From Halovenus marina (lineage in GTDB: Archaea > Halobacteriota > Halobacteria > Halobacteriales > Haloarculaceae), in assembly GCF_051414115.1 (NCBI RefSeq), contig NZ_JBLKNZ010000002.1:1-64000 (forward strand): a stretch of 64,000 bases of DNA, in the 5' to 3' direction. The notes beneath the pieces are model-generated. The model ran no database searches. It was not told the origin of the DNA and worked only from the letters and a program-made list of their open reading frames with translations. The position numbers were made by a program, and so were the translations under genes. Shown piece by piece: positions 54,226 through 63,966 of the stretch (position 1 is the stretch's first letter; every line of letters begins with the position of its first letter).

Positions 54226-54975
54226 TCATGGCCCCGGTGAGTAAGATGCGTCAAGTGCGGCCTGATCCAAATCTTGATTCACCTCATTAATCGATAACCC
54301 GTGGTCGATGTCGTGGTCGATATATCGAAGTAGAATTTTGGCAAAAACCACACGAGCCTCTTCAGCAAGAGCGGAGGCGCTATAATTGTCGAGTTCACTG
54401 TTATTGACCTCGTCAATTGCATCCGCGAGCGATCTATCTTGATGTACAATCTCTCCTCGAACGGCATAGAGCCCCGAAAGAAAATCCCTAATTTTCTCAC
54501 GGTTCCACGATAACCGATTCGACCCGTCAAGTAGGAAACTCCCACGTAGCCCGATCCGGAATGTGTAGGAAGATCCTTGTGTCCCTCTTAGAAGCGTACC
54601 TTCTAATGCGATCAAACAATCAAGGATTGCATCTTCGTCTCTCCGCTTATGGAACATCTCTTCAAATCTCACAAGGGGCTTGTCGTAGTGAGAATCCTGA
54701 TCAGTAAAGTAAGATGAATATCTGTCCCAAAACGCGCTGAACCCTTTTTGATCGTCATCGAGTACTATTTCTCCGTGACCCGCCTCCCGCTCGACATTTA
54801 CTTCATCAACAATATCTACAGCAATCCCACGGTATGCCAGCCAACTCGGAGACAGTATATATCCCGTTCCAAATCCGGGGTCACAGCGTGGTTTATAGTG
54901 GTGAAGGGTTCTTTCGAGAGTATCCGCTAATTCCCTCATCAGATGGTCGTGGATCTTAGCTGAAAAGTTGTCCAC
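54226..54975 (-). CDS. ApeA-like HEPN domain protein
   Basis: This 249-residue protein has the C-terminal helical pattern of HEPN RNases: ILDCLIALEGTLLRG, FRIGLRGSFLLDGSNRL, IRDFLSGLYAVRGEIVHQDR. RGEIVH fits the catalytic R-x4-H motif. HEPN proteins with this LxxLExLL...R....AxLL spacing (ApeA-like) are abortive-infection RNases. The GTG start lies 2 nt after the stop of the preceding 260-residue protein, so the two are coupled or were once one chain. Base composition is visibly lower in GC than the flanking helicase and PglZ genes, suggesting separate acquisition. Confidence 0.75.
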   Translation of the reverse strand: MDNFSAKIHDHLMRELADTLERTLHHYKPRCDPGFGTGYILSPSWLAYRGIAVDIVDEVNVEREAGHGEIVLDDDQKGFSAFWDRYSSYFTDQDSHYDKPLVRFEEMFHKRRDEDAILDCLIALEGTLLRGTQGSSYTFRIGLRGSFLLDGSNRLSWNREKIRDFLSGLYAVRGEIVHQDRSLADAIDEVNNSELDNYSASALAEEARVVFAKILLRYIDHDIDHGLSINEVNQDLDQAALDASYSPGP

Positions 54976-54977
54976 TG

Positions 54978-55760
54978 TTAGTACGGAAACAGATTCAGCA
55001 TTGAGTTTAGTAGGATCCCCCCTCGATTATTCAGAATATATTCTCGGATGTTCTGCCGCCTTCTTTCGATAGTCACCCGCAGTACATTCGAGTAAGAGTA
55101 GTCTTGAGTGGGTTCCGGGAGTTGAGTGTTGGTTGGCGCATCAAATGGAGCATCGAATGTCGCTATTCCGTTCCACTCAGTATCAGAGACATCCGTTATT
55201 TCTATGTTAGAAAGGTGATATGGGCCATCGAATTGGCTATCGAATTGAAGCCCTGTCCCGAGAGTTATATCGGATCCTGCTCTAACGCCTCGTAGCGGGA
55301 CAAGTATTTGATACTCCTCTCGATCTGCATAATCTGGTTCAAACTGGCGATCGTAAGCAGCCTCAAAGGCTGCATCGTCGAAATCAAAGCTGCCAGCGTA
55401 ATCCAAGACAAGTCCGGCGAAGTCCCTAAGACTATCCTCTATTTTCCCCGACAGCTCTTCGTTGACTACGAATTGATTCCCTTCCCCGTCAATATCGACT
55501 TCTGGAACCATCTCAAACGGGAGCTCATCAGCAATATGTTCAGCAACAGACTCGAATTCCCCAGAATAATGTTCCCCCGGATTTCGCCTCAGCGCAAGTG
55601 AGGGACGATTAATTTCTGTAGCCTCTCGGAATCTCACTCCAGACCCGATCAGTTTGAAGACTGTGTCGGTAGGTATCTCGTCTTCACCTTGTTTTATCGA
55701 GGATATGTAGTCTCTGCAAGCAGACTTAACATCGTCGTGAATTTCGGATTTCAGAGTCAT
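54978..55760 (-). CDS. Unknown protein coupled to the HEPN gene
   Basis: This 260-residue acidic protein was not recognised. It starts MTLKSEIHDDVKSACRDYIS and has a middle stretch DREEYQILVPLRGVRAGSDI, TLGTGLQFDSQFDGPYHLSN with beta character. It ends RRRQNIREYILNNRGGILLN, SMLNLFPY. It sits 9 bp after PglZ and 2 bp before the HEPN gene. The beta-rich part could act as the sensor of an ApeA-like protein whose effector is the next gene, but this is inference from order and size. Low GC matches the HEPN gene. Confidence 0.7.
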   Translation of the reverse strand: MTLKSEIHDDVKSACRDYISSIKQGEDEIPTDTVFKLIGSGVRFREATEINRPSLALRRNPGEHYSGEFESVAEHIADELPFEMVPEVDIDGEGNQFVVNEELSGKIEDSLRDFAGLVLDYAGSFDFDDAAFEAAYDRQFEPDYADREEYQILVPLRGVRAGSDITLGTGLQFDSQFDGPYHLSNIEITDVSDTEWNGIATFDAPFDAPTNTQLPEPTQDYSYSNVLRVTIERRRQNIREYILNNRGGILLNSMLNLFPY

Positions 55761-55769
55761 TAGCTGAAT

Positions 55770-57962
55770 TCACCCTTGCGTGATGCTGATGAAGTCGAGT
55801 ACGAACTCCTGCGGGAGGAGCCCACCGTGGTAGAAACGGGCGTCGCCGACACCCTGCTTGCTGAACCGCTTGAGCGGGCTCGCGAAGGCGCTGACGTTGG
55901 CATCGAGATAACCCAATCGTGTGCTGGCATCAAGCAGCACACCGGGCGAATCCTCATCGACGTCCTCGCCGGCAATCCACCGACGACCGGAGTCTGTCGA
56001 CTCCGTCGGTCGTGAGATTTTCTCAGGGGTCATGTCGTGGGGCAGGAGAACGAACCCGTGGTCGGTCAAGACGTAGGCCTGATCCCACTCGCCCTGTTCG
56101 ATCTTTGTCCCGATGAATTCGGCAAGCGAGTCGACGCGTTGGGCGAGCATCTCTTCGAGGTCGCTGAGTTCCTTCTCACCCATATTGTCGAGGTCGTTCT
56201 TGAAGTAGGCCACACGCGTCGACTGCCAGCCCTCGTCTTCCTCACGAGTGACTGTCCAGCCGTCACCATCCAGCAGCGAGTTGCGTCGGTTCGTGTCGAC
56301 CTCACGGTTGTTGCGGAGCGGCTGTAGTTCCCCATCGACAATCGAGATATCGAACATCTGGACTTCCCCAGGCGTGAGAGCGGCCTTTCCGAACTCGGTT
56401 TCCGAGGGAAGCGTTCCGAGCCAGACGCTCTCCTCGACGGCGAATTCGGGTGCGTCGGCCGGCAGGGTTGAGACGTACTCGCGGAGTTCGTCCGCGAGGC
56501 GACGGGCGAGATCGAGCCGAAGAGCGTCGATGACGAACAACGCGACCGTCTGCCCGCTTTCGAGGCCGTCGGATTCCTTGGTGAAAAACTGATAGGCGTG
56601 ATCCTCATTGACGAAGGGAGCGCCAGCCTCGATGGTCTCGGTGACGAGGTCTCCGAGGTCTTCGAGGTAGTCGACATACTCCGACTGGAGCTGGGTGCGG
56701 AGGTCATCGAGTGTCTCGGTTGCTGGGTGGTCACCGGGAAGGCCGGTCTCCGGTTCGCCGGAAACGACGAGGTTGAGAACGGCGTTGTCGATCTGCCACG
56801 TGCCGTCGTCCTCGTCCGCGTACAGGGAGACGACATCGTCGCTCACGCTCTCGTCCCACGTGTCGAGCTGGTGTGCGAGACGGGCCACCTCGGCGGCCTG
56901 CTCCCACGTTTGCGTCCACGGACTGTCTGGGCCGTAGGCGCCTCGGTAGTTTCCGTGGATGTCCTCGCTCCCGAGGAGGGCTTCGTATCGTTCCTCTGCT
57001 CGGTCGAGACACTCCTCGTAGTCGCCGGCTTCGAAGGACGCGTGCCATTCCTCCCAGAGACGGCGTTCGAGCGCAGCGTCGACGATACAGCTCGACAGTT
57101 CCCACGGATCGTCGATGGTATCGATGACCTCGGGCCAAATCGTCTCACCGAGGTAGTCGTCGGCGATCAGGTTAGGTGAAGTCGTATTGTTCAGCAGCGA
57201 CTTGAGTTCGGGCAGGTCGTGAGCGCCGGCGGTTTCGGCACGGAATTCGTTCGGGAACTGCTCGGCATCAGCGCCGGCGTGAATCAGCCACTCTGCGACC
57301 GCCCACCGACGCGTCTGGGTTTCGATGGCCGTGGGATCGCTCTCGTCGGCGACCGCATCGACGCCCTCGCTGGTTAGCAAGTCCTTCATCTGGTCGACGG
57401 TCTGGGGGTCGTCGTCGATGTCCGCCCAACCGTTCTCCAGCACGAACGCTACCGGGTCGGTGTACCCGCCGGTGACGATCTGGGTGCGGAGTTGTTCGAG
57501 CGTCGGGAGCTGGCCGCCGGTGAGCTGGTCGTGGAGGATTCGAGCGATCTCTCGGCGCTGTTGTGGGTCGTTGGATTCGGTGGCGTTCTTCAGTTCCCAC
57601 GCTTGGAGTTGCTCGCTCCCGAAGACGTGGACGGTGAGATCCTCGATGCTCATCTCCACCTCGCTCCCTGTGTGCTGGACGTCTCGGAACCAGTCGTAGT
57701 CGCCCTCTTTGTCAGCTGGTTCTTTGACGTGTGGGACGTACCAGACCTGCTCGCCGTCGACTGGGTCAGCGCGGAGTTCCAGCGGTGTTTTTTCGGCGGT
57801 CTTCAGCGGGACGCCGAGTTCGGCGCACGCCTGACGGAGGATGTCTTCGAGGTAATTGCCGTCATCCCACCAGAGAACGATCGGGTCGTTCGACTCTGCG
57901 CGGTCGAACTCCCGCCGGATGGTGTCTTTCGCAGCGTCGGGGAGGGTCTGGGTCGCTTGCAT
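55770..57962 (-). CDS. pglZ: PglZ-domain protein (BREX phosphatase-like component)
   Basis: This 730-residue protein carries the alkaline-phosphatase-like PglZ domain in the C-terminal third. TVALFVIDALRLDLARRLAD (about 472-491) supplies the first metal Asp, WLGTLPSETEFGKAAL follows, AYVLTDHGFVLLPH (about 630-642) holds the second metal site, and FYHGGLLPQEFVLDFI closes the domain. The N-terminal part (IVLWWDDGNYLEDILRQACA) and helical middle also match PglZ proteins. In BREX, PglZ is the universal marker and is needed for modification and exclusion. The start is 3 bp after the PglX stop, so translation is coupled. Confidence 0.93.
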   Translation of the reverse strand: MQATQTLPDAAKDTIRREFDRAESNDPIVLWWDDGNYLEDILRQACAELGVPLKTAEKTPLELRADPVDGEQVWYVPHVKEPADKEGDYDWFRDVQHTGSEVEMSIEDLTVHVFGSEQLQAWELKNATESNDPQQRREIARILHDQLTGGQLPTLEQLRTQIVTGGYTDPVAFVLENGWADIDDDPQTVDQMKDLLTSEGVDAVADESDPTAIETQTRRWAVAEWLIHAGADAEQFPNEFRAETAGAHDLPELKSLLNNTTSPNLIADDYLGETIWPEVIDTIDDPWELSSCIVDAALERRLWEEWHASFEAGDYEECLDRAEERYEALLGSEDIHGNYRGAYGPDSPWTQTWEQAAEVARLAHQLDTWDESVSDDVVSLYADEDDGTWQIDNAVLNLVVSGEPETGLPGDHPATETLDDLRTQLQSEYVDYLEDLGDLVTETIEAGAPFVNEDHAYQFFTKESDGLESGQTVALFVIDALRLDLARRLADELREYVSTLPADAPEFAVEESVWLGTLPSETEFGKAALTPGEVQMFDISIVDGELQPLRNNREVDTNRRNSLLDGDGWTVTREEDEGWQSTRVAYFKNDLDNMGEKELSDLEEMLAQRVDSLAEFIGTKIEQGEWDQAYVLTDHGFVLLPHDMTPEKISRPTESTDSGRRWIAGEDVDEDSPGVLLDASTRLGYLDANVSAFASPLKRFSKQGVGDARFYHGGLLPQEFVLDFISITQG

Positions 57963-57965
57963 AGG

Positions 57966-60900
57966 TTAGAGCACCTTGTCCCCAACTATTTCCGGGACGA
58001 TGTTCTTCTCCGCAAGCGGAGTGATATTGATTGCAACGCCGTGCTTCTGATTCGGCTGGTAGCCAGCGGTCGTGATTTCCGACAGCGCCCGATCAGACCA
58101 ATCAGAGGGAATCTGCTTATCGATGGTCTGACAGCGGTCGTCGATCTCCTCAGCTAACGCCTTGAACTCCGCTAGCGGCGGTAGGTCATCAACATCATCG
58201 ACATCTTCGTCGTCCGCAACCTGTTCGAGATATTCCTCGTTAATGATGGATGGGTCGTCTACTCCTGTCGCGAGCGAGGCGAGCATCCGTTCGTCCTCAG
58301 TCAAGTTCTCGAAGGGCTCTCCGTCTTCGTTCAGGAAGTTCGCTCCCTCGCGCTCGAAGTAGTAGGTCATGAAGAGGATACCTGTGCTGGAGTAATGATC
58401 CGATCCTTTGATACGTCCGCTGAAGTATTCGAAGAGATCGGCAAGATGGGCTTCAACAGGTTCGTCGCTGGGTCTAGCGTACGCCTCACATGCTTGCTCA
58501 AGTCCGTTGAGAGCTTCCAGCCATTCTTCACTCCATTCGTCAACGGTGCTCCAGAACCCCCCGGAAAAGGTTTCTCGGAACCAGTCCTCGCCATTTCTCT
58601 CGTAGAGTTTGGTGAGTATCTCGATTCGATTGGCGGTTTCCTCCCGGAACGCAGCGACCTTGGGGGCTAAATCACTAACTAGTTCCCTATCGTCGGTATT
58701 GAAGTCCCGATCGCTTGTAGAACCGAGTGCTTGCATTACCTCCTCAAATTCGGCAATCTGTTCGAGAGCGCTCGAACAGAACTCAAACTCCTCGGACGCT
58801 TCAGCCCGTTCACTCGTGGAGAGAGACTCATCGTTGCGTCGCTGATTCGCTCCTGATCGACGTTCGCGGAGTTCTGCTTTTCGTGGTTCGAGGTATTGGT
58901 TACTCAAGCGATCAAATAGGCTAGCGTCGATTTTATGGTAATCAACGAAACACGCGAATCCTTCCCCCGATGAATCGGCAAGGAGTCGTTCGCTGCTTAG
59001 CTTCCAGAAAATAGGCTTGTTCTCCATCGTATCGACGTGGTAGGCGAAAAGATCATCCTCAATGAATGTTCGTAGGTTAGGGTAGGCTTCGTCGGCGGCA
59101 GACTTTGCCCCGAGGATGTCGTCAACCTCGACGAGTCGATCATCAGCATTCTCCCCATATGCCTCCTCAAAGCGTTCAATAATACGGTCAAGCATATCGT
59201 CCTGCTCATCCGTCCCTTCCATCGGGATGATGCCGTCGTCTTCTTCATGGATGGCTTCTAATGCGAAGTGCTGAATGAGATCTTTAACATCTCTCTGAAA
59301 GTCTTCAGATGGCTCACTGATCTCCTCAGGATCGTATTCCTCGGTTTTTCGAGGATCTTCATTAGTGCGTAGTGCAATTTCCAAGAGTATATCTGAGACA
59401 AGCGAATCCTCAATCCCGAAATGCTGGAATAAATAATCGTTTATTTTTTGTTGTTTATTTTCAAGACGGTTGGATATAGTTGCTCGATATTTAGCAGCGG
59501 TTATTCCTAACTCATAGAGACTCGCAGTAGCGTCATAACTGTCGATATATCCAATTGAGTCAATATTCTCCAGTAGTTCTCGGTGAGGGTGGTCACCAAC
59601 AAACGTTGGGTTTTCGTAACCTATCAACGAGAGTAGGATGGGGCTCTGATAATACACCGAATTGAATTCATGTCGTCTTTCACGAAGTAATTCAGCGAGG
59701 ATCTCCTTGGCGTACGTCTCTAATTCTTCTGAATCCGACAAGTTGGGATCCCAAGGTAGCCGCGAAACCTCGCCAGCCTGCCAGTGGCGCCCTGTTGTCA
59801 ATGCTAGCATCAGGTATGTGACGAGGTCGCTATTTGAATATGCAAGTGCCTCCCAGATGTCGGTATCCGGGAGGAATGCTTGTCCAGCAGTGCCAAAGAT
59901 CGAAGAATCATGAAGATAACCAAACCTCCGTCCACCTTCTTTTATATTTGTATATGTCAGAGCATCCCGGAAATAGTATCTTTCACTTCTTGGATATGAT
60001 CCCTCATATCTTTTTATTTCACGTCCTCTTTCCCCCCAATTTGTAACATAATTAACTCTCGGCAAAATCCAAGCATCAGAACCCCCCTTCGCAAAAGGAA
60101 CCCACTCATCATAATCCTCTATTTCCCAAAACCGACGAAGGAACCGACTGTTATTTCCTGTTTGTAAACCGACTTTCACAGTCCCCATTGATTCTTTCTT
60201 CGCTGGGGAATTCTCCGCGTCAAAACATATATCTGACTTGTATATTTCTCTAATTTTTAATGGAACCCAATAGGAGAGTGGAGATCCGGGAATAATAGAA
60301 AACTCGGAAATATCACGGTTATAATGTCTCTTGACTCCATTATCTCGGCCTTCAGTAAATGCAGATGCAATAAACCGTTCCTCTTTCAACTCTTTCCCGA
60401 CGTCATGGAGTCGATAGAAGTCGGCCTCCTTGCTTTGCTCTTGTTCAATTCTGACAACTGTACCAGCAGTTCGAACTGTAGCGTTATCAAGAACCCCCAT
60501 GCCATACTCTGCCAAGAAATCAAAAGACCCTCGATCGCCTATAAATTCACTTCTGAAATCCTCAAATGTCTTTTTGAACATAAATGTTCGAGGGACAATC
60601 ATACCTACTCTTCCCCGGGGCTTGACAATCTTATTACAAACTTCGAAAAAATTCACATAGAACTCTGGTTTGTATCTATAATGCTCTCGGATATACTCCT
60701 CAACTACATCCGGCATTTTGTTCTCTGTTCCGTACGGCGGATTCATTAGCGCCACATCATAATCCTGCGCCAGCACGTCCAACAGTCGCACGAAGCTCCG
60801 CAAGTCCTGTGCCAAGAACGAGTCGTCCTCTCGGTGGTGGTCAACGGCCTCACGTAGACTGTGAAGAATCTGTCCGAGCGTGTGATCTTCGCGGGGGTCG

Positions 60901-62294
60901 TCGTCCAGCTTGATCTGAACACTCCCTTTGTCAACCTCGTCTTCAAAGAGATCGCCAAGCGTCCCACGAACATCCAGCAGACTCCCAAGCCCGTGGACTT
61001 CCTCGAACGCATCGAGGATTCGTCGAAGGGCGTTTTCGACATCGGATTTGCCCTCTGCGACCTCGTCGAACACCTCCTCAACGCCCTCGATGTCGGCTAC
61101 TTTCGCGTCGGCACAGACGATACCGACCTCCGGCATGTCGAACCCGCTTGCGCCCTCGGCCTCGGCACGCGTTCGGCCCTTCAGATAGAGGTTGAACGCG
61201 GCGAGTTGGCAGGCCCGCATGTCGAGGTCGACACCGTAGAGGTTGTTCCGCAGAATCTCCCGGGGAATCTCCGCGTGGTCGAGGTCAGTCTCGGCCCGGT
61301 AGATGCGCTCCAACACGTCGAACGCGTACAGTAGGAAGTGTCCGCTACCACAAGCCGGATCGATGACGCGAATGTCCTCGGGGCTGTCGAACTCCGGTGG
61401 CTCACCTTCCTCTTCAGACGGAACGAGATAGGTACAGAAGTCCGCGATGTCTGGAGAATCGTCAGGGGAGAACTGGCGGTTCTTGCGCTCGTCGGAAGAC
61501 ATCGAGTCCTGTCTCTCGACAGTATCCTGTAGCTCGCCCCGATATTCGAGATAGAGTTTGCCGAGGGAGTTGTCGGTGAGCATCCGCACGACCCAGTGCG
61601 GCGTGTAGAACTGGTTCGCCGCCGGTACGTCTTCGGGTTCTAACCCCTCACGGTCGCCCTTTCGTCGAAGATCGTCGAGGAGTTTGACATTATAGTATTC
61701 GTACACCCAGCCCAGCACATCGTCGGCCCGCCAGACTTCGTCGGAAACCTCATCGAGCATTCCACAGAGGTCTTTGTAGGTGTCGTCGTCGGGATCGATC
61801 AGACTGTACGCAGATGAGCGGTCGAAGAGAATCTCGATTTCCTCGGCGAGGGCGTCGCACGCGTTCCGGTAGGCTTCGAGGACAGCCTCCTCTTCGAGCA
61901 TGAACTCCTCGGTGACCAGCCGGTCGGCCGCCGGCGTGAGTCCATCCTCACGGAATCGCGTCACCTCGTCGTCGATGAAGTTCCGCACTTCCATACAGCG
62001 GAGAGCAGCGAGCCGATTGACGATAGTGTAGCCGACGCCGGTGATGTACTGTTCGTAGCCCTCGTCCCACTCGTTGCCGTCGACGGCTTCCAGTTCGATG
62101 GCCTCGACGAGGTCTTCCTCTTCGTCGCTCAGGGACGAGTCCTCCTCGGGACGCTCTTCGAGGTCATACTCTTCGAGTTGGTAGCGAACGTTCGCTTCGA
62201 CGCGCTCCCGCATCTCGGTGACGATGTCTTCGAGATGCTCGCGTTCTTCCTTGTCGAGCTGGGCCTTTCGCGGGGTCGCAGAATTCCCTTCCAT
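57966..62294 (-). CDS. pglX: PglX-type adenine-specific DNA methyltransferase
   Basis: This is a 1442-residue class I N6-adenine methyltransferase. A helical N-terminus (1-230) leads to FYTPHWVVRMLTDNSLG, SAM-binding motif I IDPACGSGHFLLYAFD (about 311-326), NLYGVDLDMRACQLAAFNLY and catalytic motif IV MNPPYG (about 517-522). A long C-terminal target-recognition and helical region to about 1440 follows, with an insertion of lower GC at about 59.4-60.7 kb. Size and order match BREX PglX proteins, which methylate host DNA and are required for exclusion. It lies 3 bp upstream of PglZ. Confidence 0.93.
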   Translation of the reverse strand: MEGNSATPRKAQLDKEEREHLEDIVTEMRERVEANVRYQLEEYDLEERPEEDSSLSDEEEDLVEAIELEAVDGNEWDEGYEQYITGVGYTIVNRLAALRCMEVRNFIDDEVTRFREDGLTPAADRLVTEEFMLEEEAVLEAYRNACDALAEEIEILFDRSSAYSLIDPDDDTYKDLCGMLDEVSDEVWRADDVLGWVYEYYNVKLLDDLRRKGDREGLEPEDVPAANQFYTPHWVVRMLTDNSLGKLYLEYRGELQDTVERQDSMSSDERKNRQFSPDDSPDIADFCTYLVPSEEEGEPPEFDSPEDIRVIDPACGSGHFLLYAFDVLERIYRAETDLDHAEIPREILRNNLYGVDLDMRACQLAAFNLYLKGRTRAEAEGASGFDMPEVGIVCADAKVADIEGVEEVFDEVAEGKSDVENALRRILDAFEEVHGLGSLLDVRGTLGDLFEDEVDKGSVQIKLDDDPREDHTLGQILHSLREAVDHHREDDSFLAQDLRSFVRLLDVLAQDYDVALMNPPYGTENKMPDVVEEYIREHYRYKPEFYVNFFEVCNKIVKPRGRVGMIVPRTFMFKKTFEDFRSEFIGDRGSFDFLAEYGMGVLDNATVRTAGTVVRIEQEQSKEADFYRLHDVGKELKEERFIASAFTEGRDNGVKRHYNRDISEFSIIPGSPLSYWVPLKIREIYKSDICFDAENSPAKKESMGTVKVGLQTGNNSRFLRRFWEIEDYDEWVPFAKGGSDAWILPRVNYVTNWGERGREIKRYEGSYPRSERYYFRDALTYTNIKEGGRRFGYLHDSSIFGTAGQAFLPDTDIWEALAYSNSDLVTYLMLALTTGRHWQAGEVSRLPWDPNLSDSEELETYAKEILAELLRERRHEFNSVYYQSPILLSLIGYENPTFVGDHPHRELLENIDSIGYIDSYDATASLYELGITAAKYRATISNRLENKQQKINDYLFQHFGIEDSLVSDILLEIALRTNEDPRKTEEYDPEEISEPSEDFQRDVKDLIQHFALEAIHEEDDGIIPMEGTDEQDDMLDRIIERFEEAYGENADDRLVEVDDILGAKSAADEAYPNLRTFIEDDLFAYHVDTMENKPIFWKLSSERLLADSSGEGFACFVDYHKIDASLFDRLSNQYLEPRKAELRERRSGANQRRNDESLSTSERAEASEEFEFCSSALEQIAEFEEVMQALGSTSDRDFNTDDRELVSDLAPKVAAFREETANRIEILTKLYERNGEDWFRETFSGGFWSTVDEWSEEWLEALNGLEQACEAYARPSDEPVEAHLADLFEYFSGRIKGSDHYSSTGILFMTYYFEREGANFLNEDGEPFENLTEDERMLASLATGVDDPSIINEEYLEQVADDEDVDDVDDLPPLAEFKALAEEIDDRCQTIDKQIPSDWSDRALSEITTAGYQPNQKHGVAINITPLAEKNIVPEIVGDKVL

Positions 62295-62418
62295 ATGAGA
62301 TTCAGTGATGTGTGTTGCAGAGCCACGGCACTGTCTTGAAGATTTTCACCTGTCCGACGGGCTGGTGATGATATTGGATGAGTGCATCCGCTTGTTGCAG
62401 ACTACAAGCCGTGAAGGA

Positions 62419-63927
62419 TCACGGGCTGCCGACAGAAGCAATATACTTCCCACTTCCCGGCGCGTTGCGCTCAATGCGGAGTTGGATCTCGTCGCCTTTC
62501 TTAAGCTCTTCCAGATCCTCTCGCTCTGACTCCGAAACATCCGCTTCGTCGATACGCAATCGTTCGTGTCCGCTATCTTGACCGAATACGTCATTCACAT
62601 AGACTTGAAATTCGCCGTGTTCGTCGGGTGGTTCAATGACCTCACACCGGTGTGTGTTCTCTGCTCTGCGAGCCTGTTCCTGCTCCCTTCTCATTTTTCG
62701 CTTGTGCTCTCGTGTTCGCTCTTCTAATTCGATTTTTTCGTATGCCTGCTGTGCAATCTCCGTAGGAACATAGGTAACTTTCTCTGATGTAAACTCAAAA
62801 GGGAGAGCGGAAATATCTAAATCCTCTTCCTTTAGTCTGTCAACGACACGATTGTATCGTTGAATTTGTTCAAGCGTGTCGCCGCTCCGGAGCTCTTCTA
62901 AAACCTCGTCAGGTCGCAAGCTGAGTTCATCTGCCGTAGCCTTACGAGCCCTCGTATGGCTGTCGAGCTCTCGGCCCAGCCTATCAATCGCTGTTTCGAC
63001 TTCATCCTCCATTTCATTAATCGTAAACTCTTCGTGAGTGTGTGGCGGCCTCAAAGTCGTTTCATCGGTGTTGCCTGTTTTCTCGAAAAAACCCTCATCG
63101 ACCATTTGCTCAAGTAGATACTCGCTCACTTTCTCGTCAAGTACGCCCTGCATCAGGACATGTGAGTCGTCAATGGATGACGGTGATATCGTTCCTGAAC
63201 GTAATGGTCTATTGTGTTTCAGGTGCAGATCAGATAGCTGAAATGGGTCTGTCCCAACAGCGACATAGATTTTCTTCAAAAGGTCTTGCCGCGGTCGGTT
63301 AAGATCATCCCATCCGTTCTCGCTCCGAGATCGGAGGGCGTCAATACTCGGAATGTAACCCCTGAGCTTGTAGACAACAGCGCCGAGGGTAGCAATACCG
63401 AGAACAGCACCAACGATAGCAAGCGCCCCAAATTGCGGAATGATAGAGACAAAGGGTAGCAGAACTCCGAGCGCAAACAGCGTCGTTGCGAGTATCGTGA
63501 GTCCTGTGCATCCTGAGATGAGAAGGTCAAGAGTCTCAACCGTGCTGCTATACTCATCGATTGTATCTTGGATACGGTAGCGCCGTTCGTCTTCTGGGAT
63601 ATCACCCAACATTGCTGCTTCGACAGGATCGAACTGGCACTTAGCGACGACACGGGATCGATGATATGTGTACGAGAGGAACATTGTGGACACAAGCCAT
63701 ATGACCAGTCCGACTTGTGTGTAGGCGTTGTTGAAGACGCGCTCTGGAGAGAGTTGATTGCTGAAAAAAGAAGCAATTATGGGCAGAAAGAAGCCGATAA
63801 TGAAGAAGTTGGTTCGCAATAGGCTTCGGGCGTCCTCAGCTGCTGATTCGAAGTGACTCGCTCGCTCCTGAATGAATTCGAACCGAGTAATGTTACTTTC
63901 TTCAGGCGATACTCTTGAGTCCGACAT
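62419..63927 (-). CDS. Four-TM membrane protein of unknown function heading the BREX-like operon
   Basis: This 502-residue protein has two TM hairpins: TM1 about 40-56, TM2 71-88, TM3 134-158 and TM4 164-186. They are separated by a cytoplasmic charged loop (EAAMLGDIPEDERRYRIQDT). A cytoplasmic region follows with helical pieces (LLKKIYVAVGTDPFQLSDLH, VSEYLLEQMVDEGFFEKTGN), a charged coiled coil (about 385-420, EERTREHKRKMRREQEQARR) and a compact C-terminal beta-like domain (EFQVYVNDVFGQDSGHERLR, KKGDEIQLRIERNAPGSGKY). The N-terminal 2TM layout recalls SLATT-type effectors but no family could be assigned. It has its own TATA box and is 124 bp from pglX. Confidence 0.75.
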   Translation of the reverse strand: MSDSRVSPEESNITRFEFIQERASHFESAAEDARSLLRTNFFIIGFFLPIIASFFSNQLSPERVFNNAYTQVGLVIWLVSTMFLSYTYHRSRVVAKCQFDPVEAAMLGDIPEDERRYRIQDTIDEYSSTVETLDLLISGCTGLTILATTLFALGVLLPFVSIIPQFGALAIVGAVLGIATLGAVVYKLRGYIPSIDALRSRSENGWDDLNRPRQDLLKKIYVAVGTDPFQLSDLHLKHNRPLRSGTISPSSIDDSHVLMQGVLDEKVSEYLLEQMVDEGFFEKTGNTDETTLRPPHTHEEFTINEMEDEVETAIDRLGRELDSHTRARKATADELSLRPDEVLEELRSGDTLEQIQRYNRVVDRLKEEDLDISALPFEFTSEKVTYVPTEIAQQAYEKIELEERTREHKRKMRREQEQARRAENTHRCEVIEPPDEHGEFQVYVNDVFGQDSGHERLRIDEADVSESEREDLEELKKGDEIQLRIERNAPGSGKYIASVGSP

Positions 63928-63959
63928 TAATCTCGTATCCAGTGTTACTGATGCTAGTT

Positions 63960-63966
63960 TAATATA
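63960..63966 (-). promoter_or_regulatory. TATA box of the membrane-protein/BREX-like operon
   Basis: On the minus strand CTATATTAAAC lies 33-40 bp before the ATG at 63927, giving a short leader. It suggests the operon begins with the membrane protein and is not a continuation from genes further right. Confidence 0.45.
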
